Assembly (NCBI GenBank): GCA_002763085.1
Contig: PFCY01000093.1
Coordinates: forward strand, 17,697-62,087
DNA length: 44,391 nucleotides
Source: Candidatus Pacearchaeota archaeon CG10_big_fil_rev_8_21_14_0_10_32_14
GTDB lineage: Archaea; Nanobdellota; Nanobdellia; Pacearchaeales; GW2011-AR1
Direction: 5' to 3'
Numbering within the stretch: the stretch's first letter is position 1; each line of letters starts with the position of its first letter. Made by a program: the position numbers and the translations under genes. Positions 16,483-25,612 of the stretch are shown piece after piece. The notes under the pieces are model-generated. The model did not search any database. It saw only the letters and a list, made by a program, of their open reading frames with translations, and was not told the DNA's origin.

Positions 16483-16860
16483 ATGGCGCAAGAAATTAAA
16501 ACTGATTCTGGAGAAATTTTAATAGTTAGAGAAATACCTAAAGAGCATAAAATAAAATTTTTAGCAAAAAGTTTAGAAGGGGATAAATTTTACGTAGTTC
16601 ATGAACCTAATGAAAGTAAATACTCCGCGGATTATTGAATGGGAGTATATATTGGTAAACCTAATGCAATGCAAGAAGCAAGAATAAATGAAGTTGAAGT
16701 ATACCGAAATGGAGGATCAACAAAGATATTATATACCTTAAATAATCAAGAAGGGAAGTTATATTTTTCTCAGAGATTGGATGGTATAGGAAAGTCTTAT
16801 GATGAATATAAAGGTAGATTTGTAGAGTTAGAATTATTAGTAGTTGATGAAAATTTATAA
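16483..16860 (+). pseudogene. Small hypothetical protein gene with in-frame TGA
   Basis: A frame of 125 codons from an ATG (16483) preceded by TATA-like CTTATAAAGTATT. Codon 52 (16636-16638) is TGA, after KYSADY and before MGVYIGKP. The following codon is ATG, so the second half could also be made on its own (73 residues). Charge and composition are the same before and after the stop, and the frame is continuous, suggesting one original protein of beta-rich type. No family is recognised. This is the second TGA-interrupted frame within 2.3 kb. Confidence 0.5.
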
Positions 16861-16904
16861 CAAAAAAGAAATAAGTTTAAATTCTATTTATCTTTCTAAT
16901 AATC

Positions 16905-17540
16905 ATGAAACTACCTATTCCATTCATTCCTTCAAGAAAAGATACTGATTGCGGTCTTGTTGCGCCAATGATGGCTTTTCAATATTTCGGAAAAAAATAT
17001 TCTTTCGACAATATTTCAATAGAGACTAAACAACTAGAAAGCGGAATGGTTTGGAGTTTGGGAATTGCTCGAGCATCAGCAAAACTCGGATATAAAACAA
17101 AATACTTTTCTTCAAGCATTACTGATTTACATAGTGATTTAGATTTTTATAAAAAATATGCTAATGATAAGGCGATGTTAGTTCTAAAAGATCTTCAAGA
17201 AGAATCTTCTAAACTTGGCGTTCAAATCGTTGAAAAAAGTTTGTCTTTAGAAGAGTTGCTGTCTTTTGTAACTGAAGATTCTATTCCAATTGTCTTACTC
17301 AACTGGTTCGTTATTTCAGGAAAAGACGGATATTTTGGACATTTTGTTCCTCTTACAGGTTACGATGAAAAATTTATATATATCCATAATCCAGGAATGA
17401 AAAATCCTCAAGAATTCATGCCTATTGAAAAATCTCTTTTTCAAAAAGCGTGGGAATCTAAAGGAACTGATAAAGACACGATTGTGATTTATAGAGAAAA
17501 AGTTCAAATCTCCACAAACATTAAAAACTATATTTCTTAA
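16905..17540 (+). CDS. C39-like cysteine peptidase family protein
   Basis: A 211-residue papain-like protein. The catalytic Cys is in TDCGLVAPMMAF (Cys 16, preceded by Asp and followed by Gly), the His in GHFVPLTGYD (His 146), and the third residue in HNPG (Asn 162, often Asp). This spacing matches the Peptidase_C39_2 group. There is no signal peptide or transporter domain, so it is not a full bacteriocin exporter and is probably cytoplasmic. It ends 8 bases before the PMT-type glycosyltransferase, perhaps as an operon. Substrate unknown. Confidence 0.82.
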   Translation: MKLPIPFIPSRKDTDCGLVAPMMAFQYFGKKYSFDNISIETKQLESGMVWSLGIARASAKLGYKTKYFSSSITDLHSDLDFYKKYANDKAMLVLKDLQEESSKLGVQIVEKSLSLEELLSFVTEDSIPIVLLNWFVISGKDGYFGHFVPLTGYDEKFIYIHNPGMKNPQEFMPIEKSLFQKAWESKGTDKDTIVIYREKVQISTNIKNYIS

Positions 17541-17548
17541 GAAATCTT

Positions 17549-19153
17549 ATGACTGAAAACGAAGACAAAAAAGAAGAAACCGCTCCAGTTTCCACTCCCG
17601 TAGAAAATCATCCTCATAAATCAGAATCTAAATCAAAACAAAAAGATTTTATTCAAAAATCAATTTCTTGGCTAAAGAAAGACAGACTAAATTTAGTGCT
17701 TGTTGCAATTCTCATATTTGCATTTGCAGTTCGTGTTCATTACTTTCTTCTTGTCGGAGGCGAACAGCCATTATGGTGGGACGAACTTGCATTCGGAAGT
17801 ATCGCTAAAAACTACGTGATGCATTTATGGAATTCTACTGATTTAATCTCAAAAGAGATTGTAATTCGTCCCCCTCTCCTTCCATTAGTTTGGGCTGCGT
17901 TCTTATTATTAAAAATCCCGGAAACTTATATAAGATTTATTCTTGAAATAATTCCTTCAACATTAACAATTTTATTCATTTACCTCGCAGGAAAAGAAAT
18001 TTTTAATAAAAAAACCGGATTAATCGCTGCATTTATTTTCAGCGTGTCCTACATTCATTTGTTTTATTCTCTTAGATTGATGACAGATATTCCATCTCTG
18101 ACTTTTTTATCAGCAAGCTTATATTTCTTTGTGGCTTCATTAAATAAAGAAAAAATAAATTATCCGCAGTATTCTTTATCTTTATTTCTTTTGACACTTG
18201 GAGCTTTGACAAGATACCAAAATGGAATTATTTTCGTCCTTTATTTTATAATCCTTCTTCTTGGAAAAAATTTAAGATTAAAAGATAAAAAATTCTGGAC
18301 TTATTCTTTTATAGGAATATCTCCCCTATTGATTTTCTTTATTCTTAATATAATTATTTTTCACAATATTTTCCCCGCATTTTTGAGTGATATTTATGTT
18401 GGAGGTGTTGAAAATAAAAGTCCCGTGGCTTGGAATTTGATTAACTTTATCCCACTGTTCTTAAAAACAGCATTAATTTACTTTTTTTTGATAGGAATCT
18501 TTTTTTTAATTTATGAGATAGGGATTAGTTACAATTTTATTACCTCTAAGAAAAATCTTCAATATTATTTATTAACGCTACTTTTCTTTTTATTTATCTT
18601 TTCATTTTTTATCTTCTATATGCGCGCAGCTGAAGATCGATGGCTCATGCCTGCATTGATTCCTTTAGCATTAATCACTGCATTTGGCATCTATAACATT
18701 TACTTTTATATTGAAAAATATAACAAGTATGCTGCGCTAGTATTTATCATTGTAATTCTTTTTTTGGGTGCTCAAGCTCAGTTTAAGCATGCCGATGGAT
18801 TAATCAAACAGAAAAAAGACTCTTATCTTCAAATGAAACAAGGTTTCGAATGGATTAAAGATAATACTCCAAAAGATTCGGTAATCATTGGAAATGCCAT
18901 TCAACCTTATACAGTTTACTATGGCGAAAGACAATATTTACAGTTACCTCAAAACGAATCTAATGTTAATGAGATATATGAAGCGGATTATCTAGTTATC
19001 CACACTTTTGTTGAACAACCAAATTATATCATCCAATATCTTCAATATAATGAGGATAAATGGAAGATGATACAGGCATATTTTTTTGATTCAGATCAAA
19101 AACAACCCGCGTTTATATTATTTGAAAATATAAACAAAACAAATTTTGGATAA
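17549..19153 (+). CDS. GT-C glycosyltransferase of the PMT/ArnT type
   Basis: A 534-residue integral membrane enzyme. After a charged cytoplasmic tail (about 45 residues), a first helix at 48-64 leads to the extracytoplasmic loop with WWDELAF (Asp 78, Glu 79), the catalytic acidic pair of dolichyl-phosphate-mannose-dependent enzymes. About a dozen helices follow, then a soluble C-terminal domain (about 435-534). Such enzymes take a sugar from a polyprenyl phosphate and add it to a glycan or protein on the outer face. The dolichyl-phosphate glucosyltransferase-like gene at 24796-25569 could make its donor. Confidence 0.88.
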   Translation: MTENEDKKEETAPVSTPVENHPHKSESKSKQKDFIQKSISWLKKDRLNLVLVAILIFAFAVRVHYFLLVGGEQPLWWDELAFGSIAKNYVMHLWNSTDLISKEIVIRPPLLPLVWAAFLLLKIPETYIRFILEIIPSTLTILFIYLAGKEIFNKKTGLIAAFIFSVSYIHLFYSLRLMTDIPSLTFLSASLYFFVASLNKEKINYPQYSLSLFLLTLGALTRYQNGIIFVLYFIILLLGKNLRLKDKKFWTYSFIGISPLLIFFILNIIIFHNIFPAFLSDIYVGGVENKSPVAWNLINFIPLFLKTALIYFFLIGIFFLIYEIGISYNFITSKKNLQYYLLTLLFFLFIFSFFIFYMRAAEDRWLMPALIPLALITAFGIYNIYFYIEKYNKYAALVFIIVILFLGAQAQFKHADGLIKQKKDSYLQMKQGFEWIKDNTPKDSVIIGNAIQPYTVYYGERQYLQLPQNESNVNEIYEADYLVIHTFVEQPNYIIQYLQYNEDKWKMIQAYFFDSDQKQPAFILFENINKTNFG

Positions 19154-19199
19154 ATGTCTAAGACAGCAATTCTTAAAATCCCCCAATTTATCCAAATTT

Positions 19200-20132
19200 A
19201 TGAATAAATTGAAAATTTCATTTTTAATTCCAGCCAATAACGAAGAAAAAGTTATTGGTAATGCATTAGATAATCTATCTAAAATGCCCTACGACAATTT
19301 AGAAGTATTGATAGGCCTTGATAGATGCATAGACAATACAAAATATATTGTGGATTCTTACAAAAGTAAAATTAAATCACTCAAATCGTTTGAATTAGAG
19401 TCAAAAAACGGAAAACCGCAAGTAATAGATTATCTCATGGAATATGTTGACGGTGATATTATCATTATTCACGATGCAGATTGGCAATTTAAAGTTACCT
19501 CTAAAGAATCATTTCTAAAATATCTTTCAGTATTTAATGATTATGAAATTGGAGGGATTGCAGAATCATTTCCTGTAGAATATGATATTAAATCCTCAAA
19601 AAGTAATTTTTGGTTTAGAGTTGTATCATTAAGTCATTTCTTCTGGATGAAATACCAAAAAGATTATCTTACTTCATTTAAAAAAGGATATAAAACACTA
19701 AACGATCCAACAATGTTTTTGACAAACATTTTCAGAAAATCACTATATCAAAAAAATTATTCTTTGGCTGATGACTTCGAACGTTCAAAAAATATTATGG
19801 ATCAAGGGTATTCAATAGCAATTTTTGACGATTTAAAAATGCCTAGATTTGTCTCCACGTATCACAAGATAAACTTGCGAGATTTATTTAAACAAAAAAG
19901 ACGCACATCAATAGCAAGAAAACAGCTAAAAAAAATTCACGAAATTGATCTGCCATTGTTGAAATATACTTTTCCAGTCTTATTCTATATGTTAAAAGAA
20001 TCATTTAAAGAAAGTATATTTTCTGGAATTAAGGTTGGTTTATGGATACTGATTAATATTATTGCAAAACTGTCTACAATATTTTCCTCTTTATCTTCTA
20101 AAAAAGGATGGAATATGAGGGCTTCTAGATAA
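19200..20132 (+). CDS. Glycosyltransferase family 2
   Basis: A 310-residue GT-A protein with FLIPANNEEKVIGNAL near residues 8-23 and the DxD-type VDGDIIIIHDADW region near 84-96. A hydrophobic C-terminal stretch (about 280-300) probably anchors it. The ATG at 19200 is preferred over a TTG inside the preceding gene because the beta strand of the domain follows at once. It starts 46 bases after the PMT-type gene. The last 8 bases overlap the convergent GT4 gene. Confidence 0.87.
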   Translation: MNKLKISFLIPANNEEKVIGNALDNLSKMPYDNLEVLIGLDRCIDNTKYIVDSYKSKIKSLKSFELESKNGKPQVIDYLMEYVDGDIIIIHDADWQFKVTSKESFLKYLSVFNDYEIGGIAESFPVEYDIKSSKSNFWFRVVSLSHFFWMKYQKDYLTSFKKGYKTLNDPTMFLTNIFRKSLYQKNYSLADDFERSKNIMDQGYSIAIFDDLKMPRFVSTYHKINLRDLFKQKRRTSIARKQLKKIHEIDLPLLKYTFPVLFYMLKESFKESIFSGIKVGLWILINIIAKLSTIFSSLSSKKGWNMRASR

Positions 20133-21276
20133 TATTATTAATCTCTTTCATGAATTGAAGTTTTATATTATCATAAGAAAATATTTGTGAAGATTTTATT
20201 ATATTTATTTTATTTTTAGTTTTTAGATTTGAATTAAGGATCAAATCTAATTTTAATGCAAAATCTTTTAGTTCATACGGTTTAGCAAGATACCCATTTT
20301 CCCCATCTATAATCTGCTCACATGGTCCGGCACCATCCCCCCACGCCACCACCGGAGTACCACACGACAAACTTTCAGCTGGAACAAGACCAAAATCCTC
20401 TCTAGGAGTCGGAAAAGCAAAAACTTGAGCAGATGCATAGTAATTGATTATCTCATTGGTTTTGAGTCTTCCTAAAAATTTAAGTACGACCTTTTTTTCT
20501 TTTGAATATTTCATTAACTTGATTTTATAGTCTTTATCAACGCTTCCTGCAAGATATATGGGTAATTTATTTTTCATTAAACTGACTGATCCTATTAGCC
20601 ACTCGTATTTTTTATCTGGAATTATTCTGCTTGAAGAAAATATATATTTTTCTTTTATGATAGTCGGTTTAACATTAGAAAAAGCTTTATCGAGTGGTGG
20701 ATAGCTGACAATTGACCTTGTATTATATAGTTTATCAAGTCTCCCTTGAGTAAATTTGCTGTTCATAAATAGCAAATCACACAATTTAATTAATTTTTTG
20801 TCAAGCTTGATAAAATATCTATTGAATATTTTACCTAAAAATGCCGCAAATTCTCTTTTTACGCCCTGAGTTGAATTTTTCCATTCATCAAGTTCTTCAT
20901 TTTTAAGATAAATAAAATGGGGATAATGATTGACATAATTTATTTTTTTTGATTTTTTATTTCTTATGATATAATTTGAGGGAAAACTATAACTGAAAAA
21001 CAGATCGGGATTATATTTATTCATTTTGTTGAATCCGATCATGCAAAACATGAGATTAAATGACTCAAATGGAGTCTTTATTATAGAAATTTCTTCAACT
21101 TTAAGCCCCTCAAACGGAAGTAAATCAAGTATATTTTTATCTAAATGACATGTCAATATCTTTACAGAAAATCCATTATCTTGAAAAAATCTTGCATGAT
21201 TGATTATCTCTCTTTCAAGTCCTCCTTGCTCAGAAAGAAATTCGTATATTAAACAAACGGCCGGTTTTTTATCCAT
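20125..21276 (-). CDS. Glycosyltransferase family 4
   Basis: A 383-residue GT-B enzyme. The N-terminus has EQGGLEREI near residues 16-24, the acceptor-side Gly-rich loop, and the C-terminal half has FPTPREDFGLVPAESLSCG near 290-308, the nucleotide-sugar site with paired Glu residues. The pattern resembles ALG2/ALG11-type mannosyltransferases that extend lipid-linked oligosaccharides. No membrane helix is obvious. It is transcribed alone, between convergent GT2 and the epimerase-RmlC fusion upstream. Confidence 0.9.
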   Translation of the reverse strand: MDKKPAVCLIYEFLSEQGGLEREIINHARFFQDNGFSVKILTCHLDKNILDLLPFEGLKVEEISIIKTPFESFNLMFCMIGFNKMNKYNPDLFFSYSFPSNYIIRNKKSKKINYVNHYPHFIYLKNEELDEWKNSTQGVKREFAAFLGKIFNRYFIKLDKKLIKLCDLLFMNSKFTQGRLDKLYNTRSIVSYPPLDKAFSNVKPTIIKEKYIFSSSRIIPDKKYEWLIGSVSLMKNKLPIYLAGSVDKDYKIKLMKYSKEKKVVLKFLGRLKTNEIINYYASAQVFAFPTPREDFGLVPAESLSCGTPVVAWGDGAGPCEQIIDGENGYLAKPYELKDFALKLDLILNSNLKTKNKINIIKSSQIFSYDNIKLQFMKEINNII

Positions 21277-21353
21277 TAAATTCCCAATTTTCCTATTATT
21301 TAAAGAATTATGGTGATAATTGATAACCTTTATAGTATATCAGATTTTAATTT

Positions 21354-22904
21354 TTAGAGTAAAACCGGACGATAATTTATTAAATGAGGCAGATTCTTAT
21401 CCTTTTCAGAGATTATAGGGATCAAATTGAATTCTTCAAGTCTCCATTGAATATTTAAATTAGGATCATTCCAAACAACTCCTCCATCGGCATCTTTATT
21501 GTAATAATTACTGCATTTATATTGGAAGATTGTATCCTCTTCAAGTGTTAAAAATCCATGCAAAAACCCCTCGGGTATATAAAACATTTTTTTATTTTCT
21601 TCGCTTAATATAACACTATGCCACATTCCATAAGTTTCAGAATTCGTTCTGACATCAACGGCGACATCAAGTACCTTGCCTTTTACGACTCTAACGAGTT
21701 TTCCTTGACCATGCGGGTGTTTTTGGATATGAAGACCTCTAAGAACGCCTTTTTTTGACAATGATTGATTTTCTTGGACAAGCAATTGTGGAATCCCCTC
21801 TTTTTCAAATGCAGCTTGATGAAAACTTTCAAGAAAATGTCCTCTATCATCTACAAATATTTTTGGCGCAATTTCAATCAGCCCTTTTATTGATAGATGA
21901 TTAAATTCAAAATTTGAATTATTTGATTTTAATGAATTAAATTTATTATAATATTTTTGATTTACCAAATTATTTATAGAATGTTTAATTATTTCATCTA
22001 AATCGCCATCAAAAGTAAAACCCAAATTTCTTATTTTTTCAGAACTGATTGTATAAACTTGTTGATTAATTGATTTTTCTTTTACAATTTCATATCGATA
22101 TTGTCTTCCAAGATACTTCTCTATTAATTTTATCACCCTATCAAGATTTGTATTAAAAGAAGAAATATTATATATCTGTCCGTGCATTTTATCTATATTA
22201 TCAATTGAATAAAGAATGGCTTTAACATTATCTTTTACATAAAGATAACTTTTATCATTTGATATTGCGCTTTCAAAATAAGTCAAAGGAATGTCATAAA
22301 TGCTTCTTATGCAGGACAAATTTATTATTGTTTCATATCTGAATCCTTCATTATACCCCACAACAGTAGCCGGTCTAAGGATGCAGATCCTAAAATTAGG
22401 TTCATTGAGTTTATTTATATCACTCTCTGCAAGAAGTTTAGCTTTCCCATAATAGGATATCGGATTTTTATCTTCATCTTCTTTCATATCCTGTCCCCGG
22501 CTGTATACACTTACAGAAGACTGGAAAATAAATATTTTAGTGTTATATTTTTTCGCGATTGTTGCTAAATTTATCGAAGCTTCATGATTGACGCTCATAC
22601 ATTCCTCATCTTTACCTCGACGGTTCGTTGCAAAAGCATCAACTATAGCCGCTAAATGAATGACAATTTCTGGAGAATGCTTTCTGAATATATTTTCTAT
22701 TTTATCTGAATCTCGGATATCAACACTTTCTATCATCATATTTTCATGATGTTCTAGTAAATATCCAATATTCTCTATTTTACCTTTTGAAAAATTATCA
22801 AGAACAATTATTTTTGATTGAGGGTAAACATCTAATAATTTCTTCAATACTTCAACACCTACATATCCGGCTCCGCCAGTTAGTAAAATAGATTTTACCT
22901 CCAT
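21354..22904 (-). CDS. Fusion of NAD-dependent sugar epimerase and RmlC-like 3,5-epimerase
   Basis: A 516-residue fusion. Residues 1-300 are an extended SDR: GGAGYVG near 10-16, a Ser in FQSSVSVYS and a catalytic pair in YYGKAK. Residues 333-510 are an RmlC cupin: KIFVDDRGHFLESF, VQENQSLSKKGVLRGLH with its catalytic His, and PEGFLHGF. RmlC epimerises dTDP-4-keto-6-deoxyglucose, and an SDR then reduces it, so both steps for a deoxysugar such as dTDP-rhamnose could be in one chain. The ATG at 22904 is chosen over an upstream one because it starts right before the Rossmann strand, with a TATA box (TCTTTATAAAATATG, minus strand) some 20-35 bases earlier. No RmlA/RmlB pair is adjacent. Confidence 0.88.
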   Translation of the reverse strand: MEVKSILLTGGAGYVGVEVLKKLLDVYPQSKIIVLDNFSKGKIENIGYLLEHHENMMIESVDIRDSDKIENIFRKHSPEIVIHLAAIVDAFATNRRGKDEECMSVNHEASINLATIAKKYNTKIFIFQSSVSVYSRGQDMKEDEDKNPISYYGKAKLLAESDINKLNEPNFRICILRPATVVGYNEGFRYETIINLSCIRSIYDIPLTYFESAISNDKSYLYVKDNVKAILYSIDNIDKMHGQIYNISSFNTNLDRVIKLIEKYLGRQYRYEIVKEKSINQQVYTISSEKIRNLGFTFDGDLDEIIKHSINNLVNQKYYNKFNSLKSNNSNFEFNHLSIKGLIEIAPKIFVDDRGHFLESFHQAAFEKEGIPQLLVQENQSLSKKGVLRGLHIQKHPHGQGKLVRVVKGKVLDVAVDVRTNSETYGMWHSVILSEENKKMFYIPEGFLHGFLTLEEDTIFQYKCSNYYNKDADGGVVWNDPNLNIQWRLEEFNLIPIISEKDKNLPHLINYRPVLL

Positions 22905-22995
22905 TAAATTAACGATTGACTCATATTTTATAAAGATTATGATAAATAGTTCTATAATCCAATAATCTTTATTAACCGAAAAATTATGAAACTCC

Positions 22996-23826
22996 ATGAA
23001 AAAAAGGCCAATAATATCTGTTATCATCCCAAATTACAAATCGAATGATGTCCTTGAAAGTTGCCTGAAATCAATTTCAAATCAAACTTTAGATAAAGAT
23101 GAATTCGAAGTATTCGTTATGGACGATTCAGCCAACACAGAAGACGGTAGTTATGAAACCTCAAAAAAATATGGGGCATTTTGGATAAAGGGGCAAAGAG
23201 AAAGATGTAAAAATAAAAATCTCGGAGCAGAATTAGCCAGAGGAGATTTTGTATACTTTGTTGATCAAGACATGGTCTTCACAAAAAATGTTCTAAAAGA
23301 AGCTATACAAAAAATTAATAAAAATTCTTTAATCACCATTCCAGAAATCTCGTTTGGGAAAGGATTTTGGACTAAATGTAAAATTTTCGAGCGGTCAATG
23401 TATATTGGAAATCATATCTCCCAGTTAGCAAGAATTTACCCTAAAGAAATATTTCTAAAATCAGGGGGATTTGACGACGCTGTTCTAGGGATTGAAGATA
23501 TGGATTTATTTCATAGGGTTTTAGAACAAAATCCAAAGATAAAAGTTATTGAAATAAAAAGTCAAGTTTATCATGATGAGGGTGAGCTTAAATTTACCCA
23601 AATAATTAGAAGAATGCGATTCATTGGTGCGTCTTTTAATGAGTATAAAAAACGCTATCCTCAAGTTGTAAAAAGACAGATGTCATTTTCAAAATATAAA
23701 AATGGGTTACCAAAATTTTTGATGCACCCATTTTTGACCTATGGATTTTTTATAATGAAGATTACCGAGGGACTTTCAGTAATTATAGCCTCAAAAAAAC
23801 CAGAGAATCAAATTACACAATATTGA
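22996..23826 (+). CDS. Glycosyltransferase family 2
   Basis: A 276-residue GT-A enzyme. SVIIPNYKSNDVLESCL is near residues 8-24, FVDQDMVF near 90-97 carries the metal-binding acidic pair, and GGFDDAVLGIEDMDLFHR near 156-173 is the ED-type acceptor motif. It is divergent from the epimerase-RmlC fusion, with which it shares a 91-base promoter region. The C-terminal stretch near 250-270 is hydrophobic. It probably adds one sugar of the lipid-linked glycan. Confidence 0.88.
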   Translation: MKKRPIISVIIPNYKSNDVLESCLKSISNQTLDKDEFEVFVMDDSANTEDGSYETSKKYGAFWIKGQRERCKNKNLGAELARGDFVYFVDQDMVFTKNVLKEAIQKINKNSLITIPEISFGKGFWTKCKIFERSMYIGNHISQLARIYPKEIFLKSGGFDDAVLGIEDMDLFHRVLEQNPKIKVIEIKSQVYHDEGELKFTQIIRRMRFIGASFNEYKKRYPQVVKRQMSFSKYKNGLPKFLMHPFLTYGFFIMKITEGLSVIIASKKPENQITQY

Positions 23827-23827
23827 T

Positions 23828-24745
23828 TTAGTCTTTCATCAGTTCTTTAATCATTTTTTCAATATGGCCTTCAATAGTATCGTTAGGTGCAAAACCAATA
23901 TTTTTTGCTCTTTCAATATTGAAATAAAACGGTTCGGGTTTTTTATGCTCGGTTATAGGCAACGCTACAAGCTCCACCTTTTCTCCATTAAGATTATAAT
24001 GTTTATCAATGATCATTTGTGCTAAATTCCTAAGCGATATAGTTTCTTCACCTCCAAGATTGTACACCCCGCTTTGATTTCTATTAAATAAAAGTTCAGC
24101 CATTTTTGCCTGTTCGCTATTATGAACAAAATTTCTATATTCGGTCCCATCTGTTGTCAAAGTTACTTTATGATTTTCAATTGCTTCTTTGCACAATTTA
24201 TTTATAACCAAACCCCAACCCGGACTTTTTTCAAACAGTGGTACACCATATCCATTTGACGATCTTATTATCCCGTATTGCCAATTATTTTTTTGGGAAT
24301 AAAATTTTATCATCTGCTCACTGGTTACATGACTCCATGCATAAGGGTGGTGATTATCCGTCGGGGAATTTTCATGTATGTCAAATAATCCTGGCCTATA
24401 TACATGAAATGTCGAAAAATAAATTATCTTTTTGAGTGATGAATTTTCTGCTTCATCTAATAAATTCATAAGTCCATTAACATTTGAATCAAGTGCAATC
24501 TTAACATTCTGACAATGAAAACTTGGAGGAGAGGCAAGATGGATCATTACATCTACGTCCTTAAATAATCCTTTTAGAGACTCCCTATTCGTCAACTCTC
24601 CTATATGAACATCATGTTTTGATAAATATTCTTTCAGATATTCCGGAATGCTTCTGACAAAAAGTCTAAGATCATACCTATCTTTAAGATAATCAGTAAA
24701 ATATGTTCCTAGATATCCAGTCCCCCCAATGATTAATATCCTCAT
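23828..24745 (-). CDS. NAD-dependent epimerase/dehydratase with altered catalytic Lys
   Basis: A 305-residue extended SDR. GGTGYLG at 7-13 is the NAD site and DVMIHLASPP near 65-74 is typical. The active-site strand reads YFSTFHVY and the Tyr motif is YAWSHVTSEQ, so the Lys of YxxxK is replaced by His. This may lower or change catalysis. The rest, including RSSNGYG and YNLGGEE, is well conserved. It is the last gene of the minus-strand run that begins with aglB and ends with the dolichyl-phosphate glucosyltransferase-like gene (50-base gap). Confidence 0.86.
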   Translation of the reverse strand: MRILIIGGTGYLGTYFTDYLKDRYDLRLFVRSIPEYLKEYLSKHDVHIGELTNRESLKGLFKDVDVMIHLASPPSFHCQNVKIALDSNVNGLMNLLDEAENSSLKKIIYFSTFHVYRPGLFDIHENSPTDNHHPYAWSHVTSEQMIKFYSQKNNWQYGIIRSSNGYGVPLFEKSPGWGLVINKLCKEAIENHKVTLTTDGTEYRNFVHNSEQAKMAELLFNRNQSGVYNLGGEETISLRNLAQMIIDKHYNLNGEKVELVALPITEHKKPEPFYFNIERAKNIGFAPNDTIEGHIEKMIKELMKD

Positions 24746-24795
24746 TTGAATCTAAATTATAGCCATTTAATTATTTATAATAATTTCTATATTAT

Positions 24796-25569
24796 TCAAA
24801 TCAAATGATGGATCTTGACTTTTTCAGGCAATTTATCATATAACCTGACAATTCCCTTTAAAATAGAATTATTCAGTCTAAGTCTTATAATCGAAAAAAA
24901 CATTTGAATAGGGGTTTTTAATAGATTGACAGAACCTCCCGTCTTATCTTCCCAAACTGTAGGAACTTGTTTTATCCTATATCCTTTTCTATATAAGTTA
25001 TAAAGTATTTCTGCATCAAAGGCCCATTGGGCTATCGGAGGATTTCTAAGTATTTCATCAACTGCATGTTTCGTAAACAACTTGGCGCCACATTGCGTAT
25101 CTTTATATGGAATTATTAGGATGCCTCTAGTGATAAAATTAAATCCTAAACTGGTGATTTTTCTTTTTTTTGATGTATTTGATTTAGAATTTTTACAATG
25201 CCTACAAGCGATTGCACCATCATAATTTTTATGATCAAAAATTAAGTCAGAAAATGATTTTGGAGAAGTAGCCATATCAGCGTCGACAAAACCAATTAAA
25301 TCCCCATCTTTAGAAAATTTAAACGCTTCCTTAAATCCCTCTTTTATGGCAAATCCTTTTCCCCCACGTGAAAAATTTAAAATCTTTATATGCCCCAAAA
25401 CCTTTTTTTTATTTTCAACAACACCTAAAGTATTATCTTTGCAGTTATTTAAAACAGTGATTATTTCAAAATTATTATTGGACTTTTTGAAGAATGTGAT
25501 GAATTCTTCAAGAGTTTTACCGATTCTTTTCTCTTCATTATAAGCAGGGATTATGATGTAAAGTTTCAT
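24796..25569 (-). CDS. Dolichyl-phosphate beta-glucosyltransferase-like GT2 (ALG5/DPM1 type)
   Basis: A 257-residue GT2. The N-terminal IIIPAYNEEKRIGKTL (4-19), the GFVDADMATSP metal site near 93-103, and DTQCGAKLFTK near 156-166 are the hallmarks of the ALG5 and Dpm1 group. It should load a hexose from a nucleotide sugar onto dolichyl (polyprenyl) phosphate, giving the donor used by PMT-type enzymes outside the cell. No membrane helices follow the catalytic domain. It lies in the aglB operon, 43 bases after the flippase gene. Confidence 0.88.
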   Translation of the reverse strand: MKLYIIIPAYNEEKRIGKTLEEFITFFKKSNNNFEIITVLNNCKDNTLGVVENKKKVLGHIKILNFSRGGKGFAIKEGFKEAFKFSKDGDLIGFVDADMATSPKSFSDLIFDHKNYDGAIACRHCKNSKSNTSKKRKITSLGFNFITRGILIIPYKDTQCGAKLFTKHAVDEILRNPPIAQWAFDAEILYNLYRKGYRIKQVPTVWEDKTGGSVNLLKTPIQMFFSIIRLRLNNSILKGIVRLYDKLPEKVKIHHLI

Positions 25570-25612
25570 GACAATTCATATCTTCTTGGTTTAAAATCAT
25601 TGTTGCATTCTA

